Assembly: GCA_003056245.1 (NCBI GenBank)
Contig: MVDH01000006.1
Coordinates: 343,384-407,383 of the forward strand
Direction: 5' to 3'
Source: Cellvibrio sp. 79
Lineage (GTDB): Bacteria > Pseudomonadota > Gammaproteobacteria > Pseudomonadales > Cellvibrionaceae
DNA length: 64,000 bases
This document shows positions 35,596 to 43,289 of this stretch, piece after piece. Within the stretch, counting starts at the first letter, position 1. The number at the start of each line of letters is the position of its first letter. The notes below the pieces were generated by a model, which was not told where the DNA came from, made no database searches, and saw only the letters and a list, made by a program, of their open reading frames with translations. The position numbers and the translations under genes were made by a program.

Positions 35596-37179
35596 CTATT
35601 CCTTAATATAAAATTTGTTTTCAATTACAAATCCATCAAGCCCAACCTGGCGCGCATATTTAACAACGTCGGATGTTCTATTAATAAATCCAGTCGACAA
35701 GAAATTTAATGAGGTATTGCACAATACGGCAGTCCCCGTTTTTTCTCTGAATGCCACCAGGAGTTCGTACATTCTTTCATTTTGATCTTTACGTACTGTC
35801 TGCACCCTGGCGGTATCATCAACGTGGGTTACTGCTTGTAATTGATCTGGATTCTTCACTTTTTGGAAGTGCAGCATGTAAGGAGACTCACCTTTCCATT
35901 CAAAATAGTCACTTACATTTTCTTCGAGACATACAGGAGCAATGGGGCGATAGCCTTCACGCTTTTTAATAAGATTCAAGCGTTCCTGCATAGCTTTATG
36001 GAAAGGCGCACCAATCAATGATCGATGGCATAGTGCACGCGGCCCGATTTCACAGGCTCCCTGAACCCAGGCAACAACACGATTATCGCTCGCTAAAAAA
36101 TCTGCAAGAAATTCGTAGTCAAGTGCTGTCTCCCGATAACCTGAAAGATCAACATCTTCATGTACAAAAGGTTGCCCGGCATAAGGTGACCAGGTTATTT
36201 TCGATTTTCCGGTATGGAAATATTGCGCTTCCGCAGCCAAACCAATCGCAAGGCCGGAATCATTGGTACAAGGAGGAACAAAAATATCAGTGAATAAACC
36301 TGATGACTTCCAATCGCTATTCCAATCGCAATTCAAACCGCAACCACCACCAATCACCAATGGCAACTTTTCGGTTAGATTTTTTTTAGCATAATTGAAA
36401 AAAGTGTCATAGATTCTGGTTTGCACAAGGTGGGCAAAATCTTTAAATACCGGTGATTGAACGCCTTCCCGAAGGAAATTAAAATCATCAAAATACGGAT
36501 CTTGTGGCTCAAGCTCCATACATTTAAATGGGTACTCATTGCTAAACATTTTATCAAGTGCTTTCAACGTGACAGCATCAGGTTTTTTATTATTTTTACG
36601 CCCATAAGCCGCCAACGCCATCACTTTGCCCGCTAGCGAAATATCCCACAGCTGTTCCTTATCGCGCGTTGCCAGGAAAAACAAGGATCCATAAACCCAA
36701 CCAGGCCCCCACATTACAGTGCCATGTTCAGCGTTCTGATTCGGTGTTGCCGTAATTACCATGTTTTCATCAACACGATAGAAGTTACCGAGCATTCCTT
36801 CCCATATCAACGCGTAGAATGGTGTTCCCTCTGGAAACGGCGACATCGACCAGGATGAAAAAATATGGGCTCTGGCATGAGTGGATTCATAGGTAGAGAT
36901 CTTACGATTAAATACCGTAAAGTCTTCTGCCTTGGTAAATGATTTGCAAATACCTTTATACAAATATCCATCATGGCTGGTGTGCTCATTGAGGGAAACA
37001 TACGAAAGCACATCTACCGCTGGACAATCAAACAGTAAACGAAACAGATCACTATAGTCTTTACAGGTGTTGAAGCGCGGTTTTGAATCCTTTTCTGCCT
37101 CATACGAAAAAACCAGCTTCTGATCTTCGATCAAAGCGATGCCGCCGTCATGATGATTTCTAATACCTAAAAAGCGCAT
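35596..37179 (-). CDS. NodU/CmcH-family carbamoyltransferase (copy 1)
   Basis: A 527-residue paralogue of the carbamoyltransferase at 25435-27198, shorter and diverged. It opens FLGIRNHHDGGIALIEDQKLVFSYEAEKD, has an ESTHARAHIFSSW block where the metal-binding His residues lie, GGGCGLNCDWN, then VAWVQGACEIGPRALCHRSLIGAP, REGYRPIAPVCLEE and HVDDTARVQTV of the C-terminal domain. All the expected blocks are present, so it is probably active. The two copies differ enough that they likely use different acceptors. AAGGG precedes the ATG. It is between the PhyH and deacetylase genes in the operon. Confidence 0.88.
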   Translation of the reverse strand: MRFLGIRNHHDGGIALIEDQKLVFSYEAEKDSKPRFNTCKDYSDLFRLLFDCPAVDVLSYVSLNEHTSHDGYLYKGICKSFTKAEDFTVFNRKISTYESTHARAHIFSSWSMSPFPEGTPFYALIWEGMLGNFYRVDENMVITATPNQNAEHGTVMWGPGWVYGSLFFLATRDKEQLWDISLAGKVMALAAYGRKNNKKPDAVTLKALDKMFSNEYPFKCMELEPQDPYFDDFNFLREGVQSPVFKDFAHLVQTRIYDTFFNYAKKNLTEKLPLVIGGGCGLNCDWNSDWKSSGLFTDIFVPPCTNDSGLAIGLAAEAQYFHTGKSKITWSPYAGQPFVHEDVDLSGYRETALDYEFLADFLASDNRVVAWVQGACEIGPRALCHRSLIGAPFHKAMQERLNLIKKREGYRPIAPVCLEENVSDYFEWKGESPYMLHFQKVKNPDQLQAVTHVDDTARVQTVRKDQNERMYELLVAFREKTGTAVLCNTSLNFLSTGFINRTSDVVKYARQVGLDGFVIENKFYIKE

Positions 37180-37290
37180 ACAACTCTACCCTTGCAAAAA
37201 TGAATAATTAATATGCTACAACTGACAATCGCTTTTTTTAAACGGAAATGAAATTGCCAAAAAAATAGCTACACCTTCCTTGTTCTGTCC

Positions 37291-38127
37291 TTATTGATCT
37301 GATTCAATTTCTTCCAACCGGCTTGACCAGGAGGAAAACGATGTACCTATCACAGGAAAATGGTCGCCGTTTATTTCTTCGTGTAAATTTAAATCCAGCT
37401 TGTATCCATATTTTGGCTCATGAAAAAATTTGCCTTTTACAATATGAAAAGCCAATGCCCGCCGTGGTTTTTCACTAAAATTAGGACCCGATCCGTGCCA
37501 TGCCAGATTGTGATGAAAATGCACATGCCCTTTAGGCACGATACAACTTTCAACGTTGATTCGATTTCCCTTATAGGATTCTTCCAGCGGCAAATATTGA
37601 GTCAGCGCACGCAAATAATCAGTTGCCGCACCCCACTGATGCGAGCCTGACACCATCCGCATACAACCATTACTTTCATCAACGTCATCCAATGCCAACC
37701 ATGCAGTAACTTCTGTGTATGGCTCGCGAAACGGCCAAAACTCAACGTCCTGGTGCCAGCAATTTACTCCGCCTATGCGCGCAGGTTTAAATTGCAATTG
37801 ATCATGGTAAAGACGATACGAATCATCGCCAAATAGCCCTTTCAAAATCGCATCCAATTCCGCTGAACGAAGTATTTCCGCTATTTCATCTACGCCATAC
37901 CACACATTGCACATTTGCAAAATCACAGAGTTTTTATCATTTCCCATAACGGAAACGTCTTCTGCATTTTTTTCCCGTTGAATCGCAAGGTACTTTTCAA
38001 TTTTTTCGTTAAGCAAATCAATAAAAGCATCACTGAGTAGTTTTCCGCCTAACACAAACCCTTTTCTGTTAAAGGTTTGCGCCATTTCCTGCAGATCCCA
38101 TCGCTCTGTATTTTCAAACTCAATCAT
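37291..38127 (-). CDS. Phytanoyl-CoA dioxygenase-type (PhyH) oxygenase
   Basis: A 278-residue iron/2-oxoglutarate oxygenase. H125-x-D127 (NCWHQDVEFWPF) and H211 (HNLAWHGSGPN) form the iron triad; Arg at about 222 (KPRRALAFH) should bind 2-oxoglutarate. PhyH enzymes hydroxylate, epoxidise or rearrange unactivated carbons and are common tailoring enzymes for amino acids and peptides. The likely substrate is an amino-acid building block or the assembled product. Hydroxylation here could make the acceptor for one of the carbamoyltransferases, which is inference. ATG at 38127 has GGAG upstream; the longer frame uses TTG. Confidence 0.85.
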   Translation of the reverse strand: MIEFENTERWDLQEMAQTFNRKGFVLGGKLLSDAFIDLLNEKIEKYLAIQREKNAEDVSVMGNDKNSVILQMCNVWYGVDEIAEILRSAELDAILKGLFGDDSYRLYHDQLQFKPARIGGVNCWHQDVEFWPFREPYTEVTAWLALDDVDESNGCMRMVSGSHQWGAATDYLRALTQYLPLEESYKGNRINVESCIVPKGHVHFHHNLAWHGSGPNFSEKPRRALAFHIVKGKFFHEPKYGYKLDLNLHEEINGDHFPVIGTSFSSWSSRLEEIESDQ

Positions 38128-38189
38128 TTCAATACGCTCCAAACTTATTGCTGTGGCCTACACCAATATCCATATTTACACGAGCTCAA

Positions 38190-40424
38190 TTACAAAATAA
38201 CGCCGCTTACTTCTAGCGCTTTTTGTTTTAATTCATCTAGTGCGCTTTTATCAATTTCCCTTGCAGATCCGTTTTCAACCAAAAAAATTCTATTCGCCAT
38301 ACGAATAGTTTCCGGGCGGTGCGCAATAACAATTGTGGTAATGCCAAGGCGACGCACCGCGTCATTGACGAGAGCTTCATTGGAAACATCAAGGTGGCTG
38401 GTTGCCTCATCGAGAAAGAGAACTTTCGGTTTCTTGTAAAGCGCCCGCGCCAACAATAGGCGTTGTTTTTGCCCACCCGAAAGCCATGTCCCCATATCGC
38501 CAACCAACGTGTGGTAACCCAGCGGCATGACCTCAATTTCCTTACTAATAGCTGCAAACTGCGCGCAATGTTTAATGTGCTCAAAATCAGGATTGTCAGC
38601 AAAGAAAGCAATATTTTCTGCAATCGATCCAGACAACAATTGATCATCCTGAAGCACAACACCAATTAATTCGCGATAGGCGCGTGTACCTATCTGCGAC
38701 AAATCCATACCGCCGTATAAAATTCTTCCTGACTCAGGTTCATGAGCACCGATCATCAATTTCAATAAAGTACTTTTACCACAGCCAGATGCGCCGACAA
38801 TTGCAATGCTTTCCCCTTGTTTGATATCCAATGAGCACTGATTAAGAATTAATTCGTCTTTTTTGTCATACCTGAAACAAATGTTATCTACCGTGAAAGT
38901 TGCAGGTAGAGAGTCAGTATCAATTCGTGAAGGATATTCTTGCTCCGCAGGCTCAAGCACAATTTCAGAAAGCCGCTCCACTTGAATACTGAGCATTTTA
39001 AATTCGATTATTTTGTCGACCACACCAATAGAGCGCTCAACAAACTGGGCTGCATAAGCATAAAACGCCAGAAACATACCAACAGTCCAGGCACCATCGA
39101 TAACGCTCAACGCGCCCAACGCGAGAATTGCAATACGCTCTGCACCAAACAACGTCCAATTACAGGATTCAATGATGATGGATTGACGCTGCATTCGCAG
39201 ACCGGCGTTCCGTTCTGCAATCAACCGATTAGCCCAGCGAACCTTTCGACTTTCAGCCCCATTAAATAAACGAATAGTGTTGATGCTGCGCAGCGTTTCC
39301 AGAAACAGCGTGTGTTGTTGTGCAGAAAGAACGACATTTTCTTCAGTGGCCCGACGCTGGGTCCGGTACCACATCAATCTGATGAAGAAATACAACAGCA
39401 CACTGCCCAAAACAATCAATGCCAGTTTTGCGTTGTAAACAAAGAGGATGATTAGAGCTCCAATCGACATCAGCCCATCCAGACCGACTTCAATAGAACG
39501 TGTGGTCACCATGCCTTGAATTGCATGAACAGCTTCGAAGCGCGAAGTAACATCACCTATGTGACGTTTTTCAAACCATGCAATTGGCAGACGTACAAGA
39601 TGTGAGAAAACATTGGTGATCCATTGGAGGTTTAATGTTGCGCTCAGAATCATTACCGACCAGGCGCGCAAGGTATTTAATGCAACACGGGTAAGCTCCA
39701 AAAAAGCCATACCCAATACCACCAACATCAACAAATCGATGTCGGCGGTTACAATGACCTGGTCAAACGTTAGCTGGGTTGCGAGCGGCAATAGCAACGC
39801 TAGCGCTTCCATCGCCAGTGCCAACAGCGTTATTTGAAATAATGATCGCTTGATGCCGCTGGTACTGCCAATAAGACGACGCCAGGAAAAACGATTCTTC
39901 TTTTCTTCGACAGCGGCCTCATTGGTAACGGCCTTGTAATATTTATTGGTTTTTTCTCTTTTATCGCGATCCTTCGCGTTAACAAAGTCAATTAACGGGA
40001 GAACCTCAACCACGGCCCCACGATAAGAACGTGATAGTTCTTCGAGAGTCACGTATTTAACTTCTCCCGCAGGATCATAAATATGAAATTTTCCACTTTC
40101 GATTTTATCCAATACAACAAAATGGTTGAAATCCCATTGCAAAATACAGGGCAGCTCAAGGTCTTGCAGATTTTCTGCCGCCACATTAACAATCTTCGCT
40201 TCCAACATCAGCTGCAAGCCAAGCTCAACCATCGAATCGATTGTGATTCCGCGCCGTGAAATATCGACTGTATGTCTTATCTGTGCATAGTCGACATCGC
40301 CTTGATGATAACCCACCAACATCGCCAGACATGCCAAACCGCTTTCTGCCGGATCTGCCTGCAAAATAAGTGAAAGATCTTTTCCGAACTTAAATTTTAA
40401 TTTATCTGAAACACGCATTATCAT
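38190..40424 (-). CDS. ABC exporter with C39-like domain lacking the catalytic Cys
   Basis: A 744-residue exporter half-transporter: C39-like domain (1-~140), six-helix membrane domain (~180-460), ATPase (~500-744). The C39 block that normally reads ECGLACLAM is ESGLACLAM, so the nucleophile Cys is Ser28; the partner His (FNHFVVLD) and Asp (YDPAGE) remain. ATPase: IVGASGCGKST (Walker A), WLSGGQKQRLLLARAL (signature), VLFLDEATS (Walker B), IVIAHR (switch). It may bind substrate without cutting, as HlyB's C39-like domain does. It works with the HlyD protein encoded just before it and an outer-membrane TolC not in this window. ATG at 40424 overlaps the hlyD stop as ATGA, so the two are translationally coupled. 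Confidence 0.9.
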   Translation of the reverse strand: MIMRVSDKLKFKFGKDLSLILQADPAESGLACLAMLVGYHQGDVDYAQIRHTVDISRRGITIDSMVELGLQLMLEAKIVNVAAENLQDLELPCILQWDFNHFVVLDKIESGKFHIYDPAGEVKYVTLEELSRSYRGAVVEVLPLIDFVNAKDRDKREKTNKYYKAVTNEAAVEEKKNRFSWRRLIGSTSGIKRSLFQITLLALAMEALALLLPLATQLTFDQVIVTADIDLLMLVVLGMAFLELTRVALNTLRAWSVMILSATLNLQWITNVFSHLVRLPIAWFEKRHIGDVTSRFEAVHAIQGMVTTRSIEVGLDGLMSIGALIILFVYNAKLALIVLGSVLLYFFIRLMWYRTQRRATEENVVLSAQQHTLFLETLRSINTIRLFNGAESRKVRWANRLIAERNAGLRMQRQSIIIESCNWTLFGAERIAILALGALSVIDGAWTVGMFLAFYAYAAQFVERSIGVVDKIIEFKMLSIQVERLSEIVLEPAEQEYPSRIDTDSLPATFTVDNICFRYDKKDELILNQCSLDIKQGESIAIVGASGCGKSTLLKLMIGAHEPESGRILYGGMDLSQIGTRAYRELIGVVLQDDQLLSGSIAENIAFFADNPDFEHIKHCAQFAAISKEIEVMPLGYHTLVGDMGTWLSGGQKQRLLLARALYKKPKVLFLDEATSHLDVSNEALVNDAVRRLGITTIVIAHRPETIRMANRIFLVENGSAREIDKSALDELKQKALEVSGVIL

Positions 40425-41614
40425 TTTCTCGCCATACTCATTAGTGGTTCGAATAACCACTCATACAGCCTTCTTTTATCGATCAGAACCGCCGCATCAA
40501 TTTCCATACCCGCCTGCAATGGCTGTTTCTGCGTGTAAGCAACCATATGCTGCTCTGGCAAAGCGACAGTTATTTTATAAATGGAATTTACAGATAATGT
40601 ACCGCTGGCACCGTATAATGGCGCTCTGGAGATGAGTTTAACTACACCTGTATGTAACCCGAATTTTTGATAGGGAAATGCACGGTAACGCAATTGCACT
40701 TTATCGCCGGGTGTCACAAAGCCAATCGCATTACCAGGCACATAAAGCTCAGCATATAGTTGAGAGTTGGCAGGTATGATTGTTAACAATGCTGAAGCAG
40801 GATCAACATGCTGGCCTAACTTTGCAGATATATTGGCTACAGTTCCATCACTCGGGGCAATAACATAAATATATTCTGTAGAGTTATATTCCAGCAGCTT
40901 GTTTTTAGCCTCATCCAACTTGCGCGTTAAGTCTGCGAGCTGATTCTCTCCGCTTAACTCCTCGATTAGAATCGCTTCATTTGCAATCTCAACACTTCGC
41001 TCACCTATCTTAAGATCACTTTCAAGCTGGATTTTTTGAGATCGTATATCGAGGTACTCGATATGCTTTTCCTTAGCTTGTATTCTTGAAAAAAGATTTT
41101 GTTCAGCAAGTTTTTCATAACGGGCCAGATTGTCTTTTGCAATGACTTCTTTTTCATTAAGCAATAACAATTTTTTTCTAACAACCAATAAGTCGGATTG
41201 CAAACCAGTCAATTCCTGGCGCTTATTCCGCATGGTGTCTTGATTAATGTTTTTCAAGCGGGCAATGTCATCTTGCAAACTCTTTTCCATGGAAGCAAGG
41301 CGAGCTCGTCGCTCGGTTCTGATGGCATCAGTTTCAGAAATCGCTTGATCGCTTAGAATTTTGTAAAGTAATTGCCCCGCTTTTACCGTCTGCCCATGCG
41401 TAACTTCCATACTGGCAATTTGCCCGGCACTTGGGGTAGTCACATTTACCAATCCTTTATCTGGCACCAGAACACCTTCAGCATTGTGCTTCTGCGTGTA
41501 CTGCACAAAATACAGCAACGAACATATCGCTACTGTAATCGCGGTCAGAATGGCGGTCCAAATTGACAAACTAATAGGACGGGTAATTAAAATACTGTAA
41601 CTCGACGATGGCAT
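40421..41614 (-). CDS. HlyD family periplasmic adaptor
   Basis: About 397 residues. A short cytoplasmic tail, one N-terminal membrane helix (WTAILTAITVAICSLLYFV), a lipoyl/barrel-sandwich half (VTTPSAGQIASMEVTHGQTVKAGQLLYKI), a long coiled coil (~85-230), the second lipoyl half (YVIAPSDGTVANISAKLGQHVDPASALLTII) and a beta-barrel part. This is the adaptor of a type I secretion system, bridging the ABC exporter to an outer-membrane channel. It is 37 bp after the glycosyltransferase gene and shares an ATGA overlap with the exporter gene. The start is either ATG 41614 or TTG 41626; neither has a strong ribosome site. Confidence 0.9.
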   Translation of the reverse strand: MPSSSYSILITRPISLSIWTAILTAITVAICSLLYFVQYTQKHNAEGVLVPDKGLVNVTTPSAGQIASMEVTHGQTVKAGQLLYKILSDQAISETDAIRTERRARLASMEKSLQDDIARLKNINQDTMRNKRQELTGLQSDLLVVRKKLLLLNEKEVIAKDNLARYEKLAEQNLFSRIQAKEKHIEYLDIRSQKIQLESDLKIGERSVEIANEAILIEELSGENQLADLTRKLDEAKNKLLEYNSTEYIYVIAPSDGTVANISAKLGQHVDPASALLTIIPANSQLYAELYVPGNAIGFVTPGDKVQLRYRAFPYQKFGLHTGVVKLISRAPLYGASGTLSVNSIYKITVALPEQHMVAYTQKQPLQAGMEIDAAVLIDKRRLYEWLFEPLMSMARK

Positions 41615-41651
41615 GCCCGAACTCAATAGTAATAGTGATGCAAAAATACGA

Positions 41652-42836
41652 CTAACCGCGTGTCATCCAGGATTTTGCTTTACCGAAAATTTCGTCGCAA
41701 AAACCAATTACGTTAGGACGCCACAAAAACAACTCGAACAAAGAGTTGTAATAAGTTGAACGAAAAATATCCCTGGCACCTTTGCGCAACTGTTCTGGAA
41801 GTTGTTTTTGATACAGTAAAAACATGCTAATGGATAAGAATGTTGAGACTCCAATCAGGCCGAATACCCACCACTGCTGAAACACTACCGCTAATACTGG
41901 TAATGCACATAACGTTGGCGGCAACAAGCTAAGGATGTACAACATAAAGAAAGGAATTAAAAACAGTGCGCGTCTGGGCGAAGTTGAAATCGCTGCTCGA
42001 TAAGCTTCTACTCGCCCTCTCGCCCAGCGACGGCGCTGCTTGAAGAGACATTTGGAATTGGTTGGAGCATAGGTATAGGCTACAGCTTCCGGAGAGTATC
42101 CAGTGGTATAACCGCTAGCCAGAGCTTTCCATGTCCAGGCTATATCTTCAACGATCCAGCTTCCCCAGCCACCAATCTCTCTGATTACCGACATGCGGTG
42201 TACAACAAAAGCACCAGCCATGATCGATACAAAACCAAATGCGTCCTGCGCGCTTTTTACGGCAGGATAAATACCAATGTGCTCGAAATACTGTAGCTTC
42301 TCCCATACATTGGTCTGCTTATTCGCCGGTACGAGAAACCCGCACACCGCAGCACACTTCTCATCTTGCCACATGCGCTCCACTACCTTACGCACGCTTT
42401 GTGGCTCGAGAAATGTATCGCTATCAACCACCACCAGAGCCTCCACGGACTCGGGTACATTCGGCAAAGCGGCATCCATATTTTTGCCCTTGCTACCATT
42501 ATTTTGCTCAAATCTTATCGATTTATAATTTTGCTTTTTGGGTGATTTGAACCATTCGGTCAAATGACTTTGGATACCATTAGTGGACCCATCATCTGCC
42601 AAAATAACAGTGATTTGGCCGGGATAATCTTGTGCTTCAATAGAGTTCAATGCTTGAATCAAATATTCCGGCTTTTCATTGAAGTGAGGAACCATGATTG
42701 CCACTTCAGGATACCGCTCCAGCACCTTGGGCTTTTTACGAATTAATGGGTGCACAATCAACCAAATACATAGCATCATCATCCATATGCTGCTGGTGAA
42801 TAATGGTATTGCTAGAAATACAAATACGTACCACAT
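41652..42836 (-). CDS. Processive family 2 glycosyltransferase (NodC/hyaluronan-synthase type)
   Basis: A 394-residue membrane GT2. One N-terminal helix, a cytoplasmic GT-A domain, then about three helices. Catalytic marks: VILADDGS, VVVDSDT, IVEDIAWTWKAL and QRRRWARG, i.e. the D, DxD, ED and QxxRW set of processive enzymes such as NodC, hyaluronan and cellulose synthases. It should polymerise or oligomerise a UDP- or other NDP-sugar at the inner membrane. With a NodB-type deacetylase in the same operon, N-acetylglucosamine is a fair guess. It is the first gene of the operon, with AGGGGC before the ATG and a 450-bp divergent promoter region upstream. Confidence 0.88.
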   Translation of the reverse strand: MWYVFVFLAIPLFTSSIWMMMLCIWLIVHPLIRKKPKVLERYPEVAIMVPHFNEKPEYLIQALNSIEAQDYPGQITVILADDGSTNGIQSHLTEWFKSPKKQNYKSIRFEQNNGSKGKNMDAALPNVPESVEALVVVDSDTFLEPQSVRKVVERMWQDEKCAAVCGFLVPANKQTNVWEKLQYFEHIGIYPAVKSAQDAFGFVSIMAGAFVVHRMSVIREIGGWGSWIVEDIAWTWKALASGYTTGYSPEAVAYTYAPTNSKCLFKQRRRWARGRVEAYRAAISTSPRRALFLIPFFMLYILSLLPPTLCALPVLAVVFQQWWVFGLIGVSTFLSISMFLLYQKQLPEQLRKGARDIFRSTYYNSLFELFLWRPNVIGFCDEIFGKAKSWMTRG

Positions 42837-42886
42837 TGGTAAAGCCCCTGTGTTTAAAATTGCCTACATATTGTTTTACTGGATAA

Positions 42887-43248
42887 GCAGAAGTGGTCAG
42901 TCAGACTATTTCAAAAAAAAGAATTTTTTCAGTTTGTCCGTAGCAAGCTAAACGGCCAGTCAGACTTTTTTAAAAATTAAAATTTTCCTTTTTATCCGTG
43001 GCAGGGAAAGAAATGACTATTGATAAAGGTGCGGCATGATGGGTAATTGGGAAGCGCAGCGTAAATACAACTTTCGATACATTTCTCATATCACATAATC
43101 CGAACAACAGATTATCTGTGAATGAATATGCACTTTTAGATACATTTTGGGATAGAAGTCAAAACTAAAAGCTAGTACACTTTATTTCAGTAATCTTTAT
43201 TTAAATTTATAAAATACAAAAAAAATCATACAAAAGGACCACTTCTGC
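42887..43248. promoter_or_regulatory. Divergent promoter region with a 12-bp inverted repeat near both starts
   Basis: GCAGAAGTGGTC at 42887-42898 is repeated exactly but inverted at 43237-43248. One copy is about 51 bp before the glycosyltransferase start, the other about 42 bp before the LuxR-type regulator start, each in the same orientation relative to its own gene. Shared operator or shared promoter element for both divergent units is the natural reading. Confidence 0.5.
42895..43012 (+). repeat. 59-bp imperfect tandem duplication in the promoter region
   Basis: Unit 1 (42895-42953) and unit 2 (42954-43012) both start GGYCAGTCAGACT, run through an A/T tract and then carry TCCGTRGCA. The spacing is exactly 59 bp between the two GGYCAGTCAGACT copies. 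The first unit overlaps one 12-bp inverted-repeat copy. It probably duplicates a regulatory site of the biosynthetic operon. Confidence 0.65.
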
Positions 43249-43289
43249 GCATTAAAAAAACGATGGATTAACGAATCTTTTTAAGCGCA

